From Lachnospiraceae bacterium (GTDB taxonomy: Bacteria; Bacillota; Clostridia; Lachnospirales; Lachnospiraceae): a stretch of DNA of 40,501 nt. How positions within the stretch are numbered: position 1 is the first letter of the stretch; each line of letters starts with the position of its first letter. The stretch is taken from positions 1-40,501 of the forward strand of contig JALERW010000035.1 in NCBI GenBank assembly GCA_022763925.1, in the 5' to 3' direction. The notes below the pieces were generated by a model. The model had not been told where the DNA came from. It was given only the letters and a program-made list of their open reading frames with translations, and ran no database searches. The position numbers and the translations under genes are program-made. Shown in pieces: positions 17,444 through 27,697 of the stretch.

Positions 17444-20400
17444 ATGCCGGAAACAAACAATAATGAAGCATACCAGCCGATGACCTTTGATGCCATCAAA
17501 ATCGGTCTTGCTTCTCCGGAGAAGATACTGGAATGGTCCAGAGGAGAGGTTAAGAAACCGGAAACCATCAATTACAGAACGCTGAAGCCGGAGAAAGACG
17601 GCCTGTTCTGCGAACGGATTTTCGGACCGAGCAAAGACTGGGAATGTCATTGTGGTAAATATAAGAAAATCAGATATAAAGGCGTTGTCTGCGACCGCTG
17701 CGGTGTAGAGGTGACCAAGGCAAATGTCCGCAGAGAACGTATGGGGCACATCAAGCTGGCAGCCCCGGTATCCCATATCTGGTATTTTAAAGGAATCCCC
17801 AGCAGAATGGGCTTGATTCTGGATCTGTCCCCCAGGACGCTTGAAAAGGTTCTCTATTTTGCTTCCTACATCGTTCTGGACCCGGGAAAGACAAACCTGC
17901 AGTATAAGCAGGTGCTGTCTGAGCAGGAATATCAGAAGGCGAGAGAAGAGCTTGGAAATGATTTCCGTGTGGGAATGGGCGCAGAGTCCATCAAAGAGCT
18001 TCTGCAGGCCATTGACCTGGAAAAGGAAGCGGCAGCCCTGAAGGCAGAGCTTAAGAATTCCACCGGACAGAAGCGGGCAAGAATTATTAAGCGCCTGGAG
18101 GTTGTGGAGTCCTTCCGCGGATCGGGCAATAAGCCGGAGTGGATGATACTGGATGTCATCCCGGTGATCCCCCCGGATCTTCGTCCTATGGTACAGCTGG
18201 ACGGCGGACGTTTTGCAACCAGTGATCTGAATGATCTGTACAGAAGAATTATCAACCGCAATAATCGTCTGACAAGACTTCTGGAGCTGGGAGCTCCGGA
18301 CATCATTGTCCGGAACGAGAAGCGTATGCTTCAGGAAGCGGTGGATGCGCTGATTGATAATGGCAGAAGAGGAAGACCGGTAACCGGCCCGGGCAATCGT
18401 GCCCTGAAGTCCCTGTCTGACATGCTGAAGGGTAAATCCGGACGTTTCCGTCAGAACCTGCTTGGTAAACGTGTAGACTATTCCGGACGTTCCGTTATCG
18501 TTGTAGGACCGGAACTGAAGATTTATCAGTGCGGTCTGCCTAAGGAGATGGCAATTGAGCTGTTCAAGCCCTTCGTTATGAAGGAATTGGTGGCAAACGG
18601 AACCTCTCATAATATTAAGAATGCGAAGAAAATGGTAGAGCGTCTCCAGCCGGAGGTATGGGATGTGCTGGAGGATGTGATCAAAGAGCATCCGGTTATG
18701 CTGAACCGTGCTCCTACACTGCACAGACTTGGTATCCAGGCCTTTGAGCCGATCCTTGTAGAAGGTAAGGCAATCAAGCTTCATCCGCTGGTTTGTACCG
18801 CTTATAATGCGGACTTCGACGGAGACCAGATGGCTGTGCATCTGCCGCTGTCTGTAGAGGCTCAGGCAGAATGCCGTTTCCTTTTGCTGTCCCCCAACAA
18901 TCTGCTGAAGCCGTCTGACGGCGGACCGGTGGCAGTACCTTCCCAGGATATGGTTCTCGGTATTTATTATCTGACCCAGGAGCGTCCGGGAGACAAGGGT
19001 GAGGGCAAGTTCTTCAAGAGCGTCAATGAGGCGATTCTTGCATATGAGAACGGGGTTGTGACCCTTCATTCCAGAATCAAGGTTCGTGTATCCAGGAAAA
19101 TGCCGGATGGAACCGAGCTTCATGATATTATTGAATCGACAACCGGCCGGCTGATTTTCAACGAGATCCTTCCTCAGGATCTGGGCTTCGTGGACCGGAG
19201 CATTCCGGGCAACGAGCTGAAGCTGGAGGTTGACTTCCTGGTCGGCAAGAAGCAGTTAAAGCAGATCCTTGAAAAGGTTATCAACAACCATGGAGCGACC
19301 AAGACCGCAGAGGTTCTGGATGATATTAAGGCCATGGGTTATAAATATTCCACAAGAGCGGCCATGACCGTATCCATCTCTGATATGACGGTGCCGCCGC
19401 AGAAGCCGGAGATGATTCAGCAGGCGCAGGATACCGTAGACCGGATCACCAGAAACTTCAAGCGTGGTCTGATCACGGAGGAGGAGCGTTATAAAGAGGT
19501 CGTTGAGACCTGGAAAGAGACGGATGATGCTCTGACCAAGGCTCTGCTGGACGGACTGGATAAGTACAACAACATTTTCATGATGGCAGACTCCGGAGCC
19601 CGTGGTTCCGATAAGCAGATCAAGCAGCTGGCAGGCATGCGAGGACTGATGGCGGATACAACCGGTCATACCATTGAGCTTCCGATCAAGTCCAATTTCC
19701 GAGAAGGTCTTGACGTACTGGAATACTTCATGTCCGCACACGGAGCACGTAAAGGACTGTCTGATACCGCTCTTCGTACGGCAGACTCCGGTTACCTGAC
19801 CAGACGAATGGTTGATGTATCTCAGGAGCTGATCATTCGGGAGACAGACTGCTGTGCAGGCAAGGAAGAAATTCCGGGCATGGAGGTAAAAGATTTCCGT
19901 GACGGAAGAGAAGAGATAGAGAGCCTTCAGGACCGTATCACCGGAAGGGTTTCCTGTGAGACGATTTATGATGAGAACGGTGAAGTGATTGTGAAGAGGA
20001 ATCACATGATTACACCGAAGCGTGCCGCGAGAATCATCAAGACCGGTGTGGAAAAGGTAAAGATCCGTACAATCCTGACCTGTAAGTGTCATAACGGAAT
20101 CTGCGCAAAATGCTATGGAGCCAACATGGCGACTGGTGAGGCGGTTCAGGTAGGTGAGGCAGTAGGTATTATTGCAGCGCAGTCCATCGGTGAGCCCGGT
20201 ACCCAGCTGACCATGAGAACCTTCCATACCGGCGGTGTTGCCGGCGGCGATATCACACAGGGTCTTCCCCGTGTCGAGGAGCTGTTTGAGGCAAGAAAGC
20301 CGAAGGGACTTGCAATTATTACCGAATTTGCCGGTGTGGCCACGATTAAAGATACGAAGAAGAAACGTGAGGTTATTGTAAGTAACAATGAGACCGGTGA

Positions 20401-21136
20401 AATGAAAGCATATCTGATTCCTTACGGATCCAGAATCAAGGTTCAGGACGGACAGGTGCTTGAAGCCGGTGATGAACTGACAGAGGGTAGCGTAAATCCT
20501 CATGATATTCTGAAGATCAAGGGTGTTCGCTCCGTGCAGGATTACATGCTTCAGGAAGTACAGCGTGTATACCGCCTGCAGGGTGTTGATATCAGCGACA
20601 AGCACATTGAGGTTATTGTGCGCCAGATGCTCCGGAAGATCAGGATTGAACAGAGCGGAGACACGGAGTTCCTTCCGGGAACCCTGGTAGATGCGCTGGA
20701 CTTCGAAGAGATCAATGAGCAGCTGACGGCAGAAGGCAAGGAGCCTGCAGAAGGAAAACAGATCATGCTTGGTATTACCAAGGCAGCGCTGGCAACCAAT
20801 TCCTTCCTGTCGGCAGCATCCTTCCAGGAGACCACCAAGGTCCTGACGGAAGCTGCCATCAAGGGTAAGGTTGATCCTCTGATCGGTCTGAAGGAGAATG
20901 TCATTATCGGTAAGCTGATTCCGGCAGGAACCGGTATGAAGCGTTACCGCAATGTAAAGCTGGATACGGATATGAATGAATTCGATGAGCTGGAATTCTC
21001 CGAGGATCTGGATGAAATCGCGGATGATGATCTGATCGTAGGTGAAATTGTGGATGACGATGTGCTGGATGCCCTTTCGGATGAACCAAAAGAGCAGGAG
21101 ACAGCAGAGGAAATACAGGACACCGAGGAAGAATAA
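17444..21136 (+). CDS. rpoC: DNA-directed RNA polymerase subunit beta'
   Basis: A 1230-residue beta' subunit. The N-terminal zinc site is visible (Cys68, Cys70, Cys83, Cys86). The catalytic magnesium-binding loop NADFDGD is at 455-461. The second zinc site is in the [13 protein letters not shown] segment. The trigger-loop and bridge-helix region contains MTVRTFHTGG-type sequence, here [21 protein letters not shown] in two runs. The C-terminus is acidic. ATG 17444 follows GAAGGGAG. It is co-transcribed with rpoB and followed by a terminator. In many Firmicutes rpoC is followed closely by an L7Ae-like gene and/or rpsL; here a 12-kb accessory region comes between. Confidence 0.98.
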   Translation: MPETNNNEAYQPMTFDAIKIGLASPEKILEWSRGEVKKPETINYRTLKPEKDGLFCERIFGPSKDWECHCGKYKKIRYKGVVCDRCGVEVTKANVRRERMGHIKLAAPVSHIWYFKGIPSRMGLILDLSPRTLEKVLYFASYIVLDPGKTNLQYKQVLSEQEYQKAREELGNDFRVGMGAESIKELLQAIDLEKEAAALKAELKNSTGQKRARIIKRLEVVESFRGSGNKPEWMILDVIPVIPPDLRPMVQLDGGRFATSDLNDLYRRIINRNNRLTRLLELGAPDIIVRNEKRMLQEAVDALIDNGRRGRPVTGPGNRALKSLSDMLKGKSGRFRQNLLGKRVDYSGRSVIVVGPELKIYQCGLPKEMAIELFKPFVMKELVANGTSHNIKNAKKMVERLQPEVWDVLEDVIKEHPVMLNRAPTLHRLGIQAFEPILVEGKAIKLHPLVCTAYNADFDGDQMAVHLPLSVEAQAECRFLLLSPNNLLKPSDGGPVAVPSQDMVLGIYYLTQERPGDKGEGKFFKSVNEAILAYENGVVTLHSRIKVRVSRKMPDGTELHDIIESTTGRLIFNEILPQDLGFVDRSIPGNELKLEVDFLVGKKQLKQILEKVINNHGATKTAEVLDDIKAMGYKYSTRAAMTVSISDMTVPPQKPEMIQQAQDTVDRITRNFKRGLITEEERYKEVVETWKETDDALTKALLDGLDKYNNIFMMADSGARGSDKQIKQLAGMRGLMADTTGHTIELPIKSNFREGLDVLEYFMSAHGARKGLSDTALRTADSGYLTRRMVDVSQELIIRETDCCAGKEEIPGMEVKDFRDGREEIESLQDRITGRVSCETIYDENGEVIVKRNHMITPKRAARIIKTGVEKVKIRTILTCKCHNGICAKCYGANMATGEAVQVGEAVGIIAAQSIGEPGTQLTMRTFHTGGVAGGDITQGLPRVEELFEARKPKGLAIITEFAGVATIKDTKKKREVIVSNNETGEMKAYLIPYGSRIKVQDGQVLEAGDELTEGSVNPHDILKIKGVRSVQDYMLQEVQRVYRLQGVDISDKHIEVIVRQMLRKIRIEQSGDTEFLPGTLVDALDFEEINEQLTAEGKEPAEGKQIMLGITKAALATNSFLSAASFQETTKVLTEAAIKGKVDPLIGLKENVIIGKLIPAGTGMKRYRNVKLDTDMNEFDELEFSEDLDEIADDDLIVGEIVDDDVLDALSDEPKEQETAEEIQDTEEE

Positions 21137-21181
21137 AAGGTATTCTGTTTAAGAAAAACGGCGCAGGCCGGATAAAAGGTC

Positions 21182-21217
21182 GACGGGATGTTTGTAAAAA
21201 TGTCCCGTCCTCTTTTA
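21182..21217 (+). terminator. Terminator after rpoC
   Basis: GACGGGA (21182-21188) pairs with TCCCGTC (21203-21209), followed by the T-rich CTCTTTTA. The loop is 14 bases. Confidence 0.7.
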
Positions 21218-21253
21218 TGTTTGGGTTTCTGCGGTTATGGTACGGTGAAAACA

Positions 21254-22129
21254 ATGAAACGAGACAGAAATTATATATTCGGAATCGCCGCTCTTTTTTT
21301 GGCGGCATTTACCTGGGGTTCAGCATATGTGGTGATGAAGACGGATGTGGATGTGTTTCCGGCTGCCTGGCTTGTTGGCCTGCGGTTTGGAATGGCCGGT
21401 GTGCTGATCAATCTGATCTGTATCAGAGAGTGGAGGCACATGACTGTCGACATACTGAAGCATGGTGTCTGGATGGGCGTAATTCTGTATGCGGAATTTT
21501 ATCTGTTTACCGCGGGACTGAAATATACCACGGCATCCAGGTCTTCCTTTATCATAGCTGCCTACATCATTTTTATTCCTGCAGCGTATTGGATGATTAA
21601 AAAGAAACGTCCAAAGCCCCGGGATTTTGCTGCATCTTTGGTATGCCTGGCAGGCATTTCTCTGATTCTTCTGGAAGGAGGGAGCGAAGCACTTGGGCTT
21701 GGGGAGCTTCTGACAGCCGGAAGTGCACTGTTCTATGCCATTCATGTGGTCTACGGATCGTTGTATGCAAAAAAGGAAAGTTCTCTGCTGCTGAACATGG
21801 TGCAGCTTGCCACAGGCGGACTGATCGCTCTTACAGTAGCGGCTCTGACGTCCGCATTTCCTGCCGGGATCGGAATCAGTGATCTGAAGGGTGTGGCATA
21901 TCTTGCTGTTGCAGCTACCATTTTACCCTATCTTTGCAGTCTGTACGGACAGAAATATGTGCGCACAACGACCAGTGCGGTGATCCTTTCCTTTGAGAGT
22001 GTGTTCGGCTGTCTGGGGTCTGTGCTGGTACTGAGGGAAAAGGTAAGTATGAGATTTTTTCTGGGTGCATGTATTATAATGCTTGCTCTTTTTCTGTCAG
22101 AGGGTCTGTTGTCGTTTAAAAACGAATAA
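21254..22129 (+). CDS. DMT-superfamily (EamA) transporter
   Basis: A 291-residue inner-membrane protein with two EamA repeats, about ten membrane segments. The opening is typical of drug/metabolite exporters (LAAFTWGSAYVVMK, about residues 13-28). Such proteins usually export amino acids or other metabolites; the substrate cannot be read from the sequence. The frame is open to 21188, but that start lies inside the rpoC terminator and gives an atypical N-terminus. ATG 21254 is used although its ribosome site (GGTGAAAA) is weak. It is the first gene of the accessory region between rpoC and rpsL and may be expressed by readthrough. An efflux role for products of the downstream hydrolase operon is possible but only inferred from position. 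Confidence 0.85.
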   Translation: MKRDRNYIFGIAALFLAAFTWGSAYVVMKTDVDVFPAAWLVGLRFGMAGVLINLICIREWRHMTVDILKHGVWMGVILYAEFYLFTAGLKYTTASRSSFIIAAYIIFIPAAYWMIKKKRPKPRDFAASLVCLAGISLILLEGGSEALGLGELLTAGSALFYAIHVVYGSLYAKKESSLLLNMVQLATGGLIALTVAALTSAFPAGIGISDLKGVAYLAVAATILPYLCSLYGQKYVRTTTSAVILSFESVFGCLGSVLVLREKVSMRFFLGACIIMLALFLSEGLLSFKNE

Positions 22130-22177
22130 CTATAAAGAGTTATATAAAAAAACGATAACTGATATTTTACTTTTGTA

Positions 22178-22205
22178 TTATCACTCCGGATTAACACTGT
22201 GATAA
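22178..22205. repeat. Inverted repeat in the leader region of the importer operon
   Basis: TTATCAC (22178-22184) and GTGATAA (22199-22205) with a 14-base spacer, 46 bases before the start of the binding-protein gene. A possible operator. No convincing promoter was placed here; TTGTCG (22109-22114), 16 bases, TATAAA (22131-22136) is the best candidate upstream. Confidence 0.4.
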
Positions 22206-22250
22206 GATAAAGCAAAGTTACTGAAAAAAACCAATTAGAGAGGTGAGCGT

Positions 22251-23795
22251 ATGAAAAAGATTATTTCCATGCTGCTCGTTAGCGTTATGGCTTTAGGCCT
22301 TCTTGCAGGCTGTGGATCTTCCAACAGCTCAGCAGATAAGACAAAAGATAACGCAGAAGCAGAAACAGCAACTGAAGACAAGGACACATTGAGAGTGGCG
22401 CTGACAAGCGAACCTCCGTCACTGACCACCTGTGATCATGATTCCCTTATCTCTGTAGGCATGAATATGCTGACATATAATGGACTGATGAGAATCGATA
22501 ATGAAACGCTTCAGCCGGTACCGGATCTTGCAACAGAGTATTCTGTGGAAAATGATGTTGAATGGACCTTTAAATTAAAGGAAGGTGTTAAGTTCCATGA
22601 TGGTTCTGATTTTACGGCAGAGGATGTAGTAGCATCCCTGGAGTATGCAAAGTCCATTCCGTCTTCTGTTACATATACGAATCAGTTAAAGAGCGTGGAA
22701 GCTGTTTCTGATTATGAGGTTAAGATTACAACTGTAGAGCCGTATGCAGGACTTCTTTATGACCTTGGTTATCACTTCAACTGGATCCTTCCCAGCGAGC
22801 TGATTGCGTCCGGACATGATTTTAATGAGGAGCCGATCGGAACAGGTCCTTATAAATTAAAAGAGTGGATTTCCGGAACAAGCCTTACATTTGAAGCAAA
22901 TGAAGAGTATTTTGATACAGAGCGTGCAGCAAAGATCAAAAACCTTGTATTTACCATTATTCCGGAGGGTGTTTCCCGTGCCATCGCATTGGAAGCCGGT
23001 GAGGTTGATTTCGTCTGGGAGATCGCAGGTGCAGATGCAGCTACTCTGTTAGAAAATGATGATATCGTTGTGGAAGAGGTTGACAGTGTGGATAACGTAA
23101 TCTTTTTCCTCAATGTGGACAAAGAGCCCTTTAACGATCCGAACCTGAGAAATGCAATTGCATGTGCCATCAACAGAGAAGACATCATTGCAGGTGCGCT
23201 GAATGGATACGGCGTAGTAAACTATTCTGCTATTTCCCAGGGCTATGTGGAGTCTACAGACAGAGGTGCTCTTGAATATAATCTTGATAAGGCCAAGGAA
23301 TATCTGGAAGCCTGGGGAGGAGATCCGAGCACAGTTGAACTTCCGATTCTTGTGACAAACGAGACGAGAGTGGCAATTGCAACGATTATCCAGAGCAATC
23401 TTGCACAGCTGGGTATTAATGTAACTGTTGAATCCATGGATACAGCTACTTATTTCGATTGTTGGGCAATCGGTGATTACACAGGTCTGATCGCTTCCTG
23501 GTCACCGTCAAATGCTCTGACTTATGTACAGCGTTATCACTCTGAGAGACGTCAGCAGTATCCGGGTGCTGTTAATGATCCGGCAATCGATGCACTGGTA
23601 GCAGAGGCAAAGGCAACCCTTGATGATGCAGAGCGCGCAGAAAAAATTGCTGAAATCGTAGAAGCTGTTAATCAGTGTTCTCCGCAGATTTCCTTATATC
23701 AGTCCAGGTGGCTCAGAGCACATGATGCAGATCTTAAAGGTGTGGTATTAAGTGCTACAGGATATGCAGATTATAATATGATGTACTGGGAATAG
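22251..23795 (+). CDS. Oligopeptide/dipeptide-type ABC transporter substrate-binding lipoprotein
   Basis: A 514-residue extracellular binding protein of the SBP_bac_5 (DppA/OppA/NikA) family. The lipoprotein signal ends in LLAGC with Cys21 as the lipid-modified residue. A Ser/Asp/Glu-rich linker (about 22-44) leads to the mature domain. Family features include NGLMRIDNETLQPVPDLATE, WTFKLKEGVKFHDGSDFTAE and IGTGPYKLKEW. AGAGAGGTGAG precedes the start. It is the first gene of the importer, followed by a stable hairpin and then two permeases and two ATPases. The SBP_bac_5 family binds peptides but also many other small ligands. With ATC-hydrolase-like, M20 and D-aminoacylase genes in the same row, the ligand may be an N-modified or cyclic amino-acid derivative. 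Confidence 0.93.
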   Translation: MKKIISMLLVSVMALGLLAGCGSSNSSADKTKDNAEAETATEDKDTLRVALTSEPPSLTTCDHDSLISVGMNMLTYNGLMRIDNETLQPVPDLATEYSVENDVEWTFKLKEGVKFHDGSDFTAEDVVASLEYAKSIPSSVTYTNQLKSVEAVSDYEVKITTVEPYAGLLYDLGYHFNWILPSELIASGHDFNEEPIGTGPYKLKEWISGTSLTFEANEEYFDTERAAKIKNLVFTIIPEGVSRAIALEAGEVDFVWEIAGADAATLLENDDIVVEEVDSVDNVIFFLNVDKEPFNDPNLRNAIACAINREDIIAGALNGYGVVNYSAISQGYVESTDRGALEYNLDKAKEYLEAWGGDPSTVELPILVTNETRVAIATIIQSNLAQLGINVTVESMDTATYFDCWAIGDYTGLIASWSPSNALTYVQRYHSERRQQYPGAVNDPAIDALVAEAKATLDDAERAEKIAEIVEAVNQCSPQISLYQSRWLRAHDADLKGVVLSATGYADYNMMYWE

Positions 23796-23825
23796 TTGAA
23801 CAGGATGAATATAATGTGACTTATG

Positions 23826-23854
23826 AAAGGTTATCTGCTCCTCAGATAACCTTT
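23826..23854 (+). terminator. Intercistronic hairpin between binding-protein and permease genes
   Basis: A perfect 12-bp stem, AAAGGTTATCTG (23826-23837) with CAGATAACCTTT (23843-23854), and a 5-base loop. The tail after it is only partly T-rich, so it is more likely a partial terminator or 3'-end stabiliser that keeps the binding protein in excess over the permeases. Confidence 0.65.
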
Positions 23855-23883
23855 CTTGATTTCAAGCAGCAGGAGGAGAATGT

Positions 23884-24813
23884 ATGCTTAAATATATCAC
23901 AAGAAGAATTCTCGCTATGATTCCAGTCGTTATTGGAATCACATTTATTGTATTTATGATCATGAAAATGGCGCCTGGTGATCCTGCAAGGATGATTCTG
24001 GGGGATAATGCAACTCCGGAGGCGGTAGAGGCACTGCGGGAGGAGATGGGGCTGAATGATAATTACCTGGTGCAGTATGGCCGGTATATGATCAATCTCT
24101 GCAAAGGGGATATGGGAACCTCTTATAAAAACAACCGTCCTGTGGTGGATGAAGTGATGACCCGTGTACCTGCAACCTTTAAGCTTGCCTTCGTGTCGGC
24201 GATTGTCTCGATTTTGATCGCGATACCGCTGGGTGTCCTTGCTGCGGTAAAGCAGGGAACCTTGTTTGATAATGCAAGTATGGTCGTATCACTGATCGGT
24301 ATTTCCATGCCGGCTTTCTGGCTGGCGCTGATGCTGATGCTTAAGTTTTCCCTGCAGCTGAAATGGTTTCCGGTTCAGGGAGCCAATGATGGCTGGCGCT
24401 CCTATGTGCTTCCGGCTATAGCCATCGGCTTCATGAATATGGCGGCTATCGCACGTACGACCCGATCCTCCATGCTTGAGACGATCCGGCAGGATTATAT
24501 CCGTACCGCACGATCCAAAGGTATCAGTGAGCAGGAAGTAATCAGCCATCATGCTTTTCGAAATGCACTGATTCCTACAGTTACTATCGTCGGAGTACAG
24601 CTGGGAGGTTTGCTTGGCGGCGCAGTATTGACGGAAACCGTATTTGCCTGGCCGGGACTGGGCCGTCTGATGGTAGAGGCTGTAAATGCCAGAGATGTGC
24701 CGACAGTACTTGGATGTATTGTTATTTTAAGTATCGGTTTTTCTATTGTAAACCTTGTGGTGGACCTGCTGTATGGTCTTATTGACCCTCGTGTCAGAAC
24801 TATGTATCACTAA
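23884..24813 (+). CDS. Oligopeptide/dipeptide-type ABC transporter permease (DppB/OppB-like)
   Basis: A 309-residue permease with about six membrane segments. It opens with the family N-terminus (MLKYITRRILAMIPVVIGIT) and the KMAPGDPARMILG loop. The EAA loop that docks the ATPase is visible (RTARSKGISEQEVISHHAFR, about residues 206-225). AGGAGGAG precedes ATG 23884. It pairs with the next gene to form the channel. It lies 88 bases after the binding-protein gene, with a hairpin in the gap. Confidence 0.93.
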   Translation: MLKYITRRILAMIPVVIGITFIVFMIMKMAPGDPARMILGDNATPEAVEALREEMGLNDNYLVQYGRYMINLCKGDMGTSYKNNRPVVDEVMTRVPATFKLAFVSAIVSILIAIPLGVLAAVKQGTLFDNASMVVSLIGISMPAFWLALMLMLKFSLQLKWFPVQGANDGWRSYVLPAIAIGFMNMAAIARTTRSSMLETIRQDYIRTARSKGISEQEVISHHAFRNALIPTVTIVGVQLGGLLGGAVLTETVFAWPGLGRLMVEAVNARDVPTVLGCIVILSIGFSIVNLVVDLLYGLIDPRVRTMYH

Positions 24814-24829
24814 AGGAGGAGGCAAAGTC

Positions 24830-25714
24830 ATGAACGGAACAGTCGATACAAACAAAGAAGTTCAGAAAAAGAACAGCCTTGCCTGGGATACATGGAAAAG
24901 GCTTTTGAAAAATAAAGGTGCCATGTTCGGACTTGTTTTTATGGTCGGACTGGTACTGATGGCAATTTTTGCCGACTTTTTATATGACTATGATACACAG
25001 GTGATCGCGCAGAATATTCAAGATCGCTTGATCCATCCCTGTATGGCCCATCCTTTTGGTACGGATGAATTTGGAAGAGATCTTCTTGCGCGTATTGTGC
25101 ATGGAAGCCGTATGTCTCTGGTGGTGAGCTTTACATCGGTTGCGATCTCTCTGGCTGTCGGAGGTGTTCTTGGAGCAATTTCCGGTTACTTCGGAGGTAT
25201 GATTGATGACATCATCATGCGTATTACAGATATCCTTCTTGCAATCCCGATGACTTTGTTTGCAATCGTAATCGTTGCAGCCCTTGGCCCCAACACGCAG
25301 AACCTTGCGCTGGCTCTGGCCGCATCTTCGATCCCGATTTTTGCACGCCTTGTCAGAGGCTCTGTGATCACTGTGCGTGATGTTGAGTATGTGGAAGCTG
25401 CAAGGGCGATCGGGGCAAATCATTTTACGATCATTACGAAACATATTCTTCCGAACTGCATGGCCCCCATCATTGTTCAGGTTACGCTTCGTATTGCGAC
25501 GGCTATTTATAATACGGCAGCGCTTTCTTTCCTTGGTATGGGTGTACAGGCTCCGGCACCGGAGTGGGGCGGACTTCTGGCAGCAGGACGAAGCCTGATC
25601 CGTGATCACAGCTATCTTTCTGTTATTCCGGGCCTTGCAATCATGCTGACGGTTCTTGCACTGAATCTTTTGGGCGACGGACTTCGTGATGCCCTGGATC
25701 CGAGACTGAAGTAG
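24830..25714 (+). CDS. Oligopeptide/dipeptide-type ABC transporter permease (DppC/OppC-like)
   Basis: A 294-residue partner permease. A polar N-terminus (about 1-30) is followed by about six membrane segments. Family sequences HPFGTDEFGRDLLARIVHGS and the EAA loop EAARAIGANHFTIITKHILP are present. The frame is open to 24755, inside the upstream permease gene. ATG 24830 follows AAAGGAGGAGG and gives the usual length, so it is chosen. The gap to the upstream stop is 16 bases. Confidence 0.93.
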   Translation: MNGTVDTNKEVQKKNSLAWDTWKRLLKNKGAMFGLVFMVGLVLMAIFADFLYDYDTQVIAQNIQDRLIHPCMAHPFGTDEFGRDLLARIVHGSRMSLVVSFTSVAISLAVGGVLGAISGYFGGMIDDIIMRITDILLAIPMTLFAIVIVAALGPNTQNLALALAASSIPIFARLVRGSVITVRDVEYVEAARAIGANHFTIITKHILPNCMAPIIVQVTLRIATAIYNTAALSFLGMGVQAPAPEWGGLLAAGRSLIRDHSYLSVIPGLAIMLTVLALNLLGDGLRDALDPRLK

Positions 25715-25730
25715 GAGGAGTGTGGATACG

Positions 25731-26735
25731 ATGGAAAAAGAATATGCTTTAAATATAGAAGATCTGAAAGTGGTCTATAAAACGCAGCATTCAGTCGTAC
25801 ATGCTGTAAACAGTCTGGATCTGAAGCTGGAAAAAGGAAAAGCTCTTGGGCTTGTGGGGGAGACCGGTGCGGGCAAGACTACAACAGGACTTGCGGTCCT
25901 CGGACTGGTTCCGAATCCGCCGGGAATTGTTGAAAGGGGCAGCATTTTTCTCAATGGCAGGGATGTTCTGAAAATGAACAAAAAAGAGCTCAGGAAAATC
26001 CGGGGAAAAGAAGTGTCCATGATTTTCCAGGATCCGATGACTTCACTGAACCCGGTACTTACGGTAGAAGAGCAGATCTCCGAGGTGATCCGTACCCATA
26101 ATAAAGTGAATCGGAAAGAGGCTTTGGAAAAGGCTCGCCAGATGCTGGAGATGGTAGGCATTCCGGGAGAACGGGGAAGTGAATATCCACATCAGTTTTC
26201 CGGCGGAATGAAGCAGAGAGTAGTAATTGCGATCGCACTTGCCTGTCAGCCGGATGTCCTGATCGCCGATGAGCCTACCACTGCGCTGGATGTGACGATT
26301 CAGGCACAGGTTCTTGAAATGATGAAGGCCCTGAAAGAAAAATATAACACATCTATGGTTATGATAACCCATGATCTCGGTATCGTGGCAGAAATCTGTG
26401 ATGAGGTATCCGTAATGTATGCGGGACATGTGGTGGAGCATGGAACGCTGGAAGATATTTTTGATAATACGCGCCACCCATACACGAGGGGGCTCTTTGA
26501 TTCCCTTCCGAACATGGAAGACAGAAGCCAGAGGCTGAAACCTATCAAGGGGCTGATGCCGGATCCCAGCAATCTTCCGGAGGGCTGCGCATTCTGTACC
26601 AGATGTGCATATGCAACCGAACAGTGTGAGAAAGTGAAACCGCCCAGATTCTGGAGAAATGATACCCATTATGTGGAATGTCATCTGTATTCTGAAAATG
26701 ATATTCAGAAGGGGGAGGTGCTGAAGAATGAGTAA
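25731..26735 (+). CDS. Oligopeptide/dipeptide-type ABC transporter ATPase (DppD/OppD-like)
   Basis: A 334-residue ATPase that drives import. Walker A is GETGAGKTT (43-51), the signature FSGGMKQR and Walker B VLIADEPTTALD are intact, and the switch His lies in MITHDLG. The C-terminal oligopeptide-transporter extension carries the four-cysteine motif (CAFCTRCAYATEQC and VECHL), which in relatives binds an iron-sulfur cluster. GTG 25722 is in frame but sits only one base after the AGGAGGAG; ATG 25731, ten bases after it, is chosen. The gene overlaps the next ATPase gene by eight bases, which suggests translational coupling. Confidence 0.93.
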   Translation: MEKEYALNIEDLKVVYKTQHSVVHAVNSLDLKLEKGKALGLVGETGAGKTTTGLAVLGLVPNPPGIVERGSIFLNGRDVLKMNKKELRKIRGKEVSMIFQDPMTSLNPVLTVEEQISEVIRTHNKVNRKEALEKARQMLEMVGIPGERGSEYPHQFSGGMKQRVVIAIALACQPDVLIADEPTTALDVTIQAQVLEMMKALKEKYNTSMVMITHDLGIVAEICDEVSVMYAGHVVEHGTLEDIFDNTRHPYTRGLFDSLPNMEDRSQRLKPIKGLMPDPSNLPEGCAFCTRCAYATEQCEKVKPPRFWRNDTHYVECHLYSENDIQKGEVLKNE

Positions 26736-27681
26736 AGTACTGTTAGAAGTTGAGGGCTTGAAAAAATACTTCCCGACCAAAAAGGGTATCCTCCATGCGG
26801 TGGATGATGTGAGCTTTACCATTGAAGAGGGGAAGACCCTGGGAGTGGTAGGAGAGTCGGGATGCGGAAAATCCACTACCGGCCGGGCAATCTTAAGACT
26901 GCTGGAGCCCACGGCCGGAAGAGTCACGTTTGACGGTGTGGATGTGGCCGGGTTAAACGCCGAAGAGCTTAGAAAGATGCGAACAAAAATGCAGATCATT
27001 TTTCAGGATCCTTTTTCTTCCCTGAATCCGCGTATGACAGTAAGCCAGGCCATTGAAGAACCGATTCGCCTGCATGGCATTATCACAGACAAAAAAGAAC
27101 GGGAAGAGCGGGTCATGGAACTGATGGAGACCGTAGGACTGGCACCCCGTCTGTATCATGCCTATCCGCATGAGCTGGATGGAGGAAGAAGACAGCGTAT
27201 CGGTATTGCAAGAGCACTGGCGGTAAATCCTAAGTTTATTGTGTGTGATGAGCCGGTATCTGCACTGGATGTTTCCATCCAGGCACAGATTCTGAATCTG
27301 ATGGAGGACCTTCAGGATAATCTGGGACTGACCTATATGTTTATTACCCATGATCTTTCGGTTGTGCATCATTTTTCCGATGATATTGCGGTAATGTATC
27401 TGGGAAAACTGATTGAAAAAGCGCCTGCCGATGAGCTTTTTGCGAATCCCACGCATCCATATACGGAGGCACTGCTGTCTGCGATTCCCATACCAAGTCT
27501 TCATAACAGGCGTGAAAGGATTATTATGAAGGGTGAGATCACCTCTCCCATCAATCCTCCGAAAGCCTGCCGATTTGCGAACCGGTGTCCGTATGCGACA
27601 GAGAGATGCTTTCATGTAGAACCTGAATTAAAAGAAATACGGCCGGGACACTTTGTATCCTGTCTGTTAAGAGATCATTAG
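26728..27681 (+). CDS. Oligopeptide/dipeptide-type ABC transporter ATPase (DppF/OppF-like)
   Basis: A 317-residue second ATPase. Walker A is GESGCGKST (42-50) and Walker B is FIVCDEPVSALD. The signature is LDGGRRQ (150-156) in place of the common LSGGQRQ. Both Gly residues are kept, and this variant occurs in clostridial relatives as far as can be recalled, so it is probably functional. The C-terminal cysteine motif (CRFANRCPYATERC) is present. It forms a heterodimer with the preceding ATPase. The hydrolase genes follow after 16 bases, so importer and enzymes are likely one transcript. Confidence 0.93.
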   Translation: MSKVLLEVEGLKKYFPTKKGILHAVDDVSFTIEEGKTLGVVGESGCGKSTTGRAILRLLEPTAGRVTFDGVDVAGLNAEELRKMRTKMQIIFQDPFSSLNPRMTVSQAIEEPIRLHGIITDKKEREERVMELMETVGLAPRLYHAYPHELDGGRRQRIGIARALAVNPKFIVCDEPVSALDVSIQAQILNLMEDLQDNLGLTYMFITHDLSVVHHFSDDIAVMYLGKLIEKAPADELFANPTHPYTEALLSAIPIPSLHNRRERIIMKGEITSPINPPKACRFANRCPYATERCFHVEPELKEIRPGHFVSCLLRDH

Positions 27682-27697
27682 GAAGGAAGAGAACTGT

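Noticed and set aside
17411..19123. A 570-codon minus-strand frame across the rpoB-rpoC junction
   Set aside because: It lies opposite the fully conserved N-terminal half of rpoC. It has no start signals and no family resemblance.
26728..27681. LDGGRRQ instead of LSGGQ in the second importer ATPase as a sign of inactivity
   Set aside because: Both Gly residues, Walker A, Walker B and the switch His are intact, and as far as I recall the variant occurs in clostridial DppF-type proteins.
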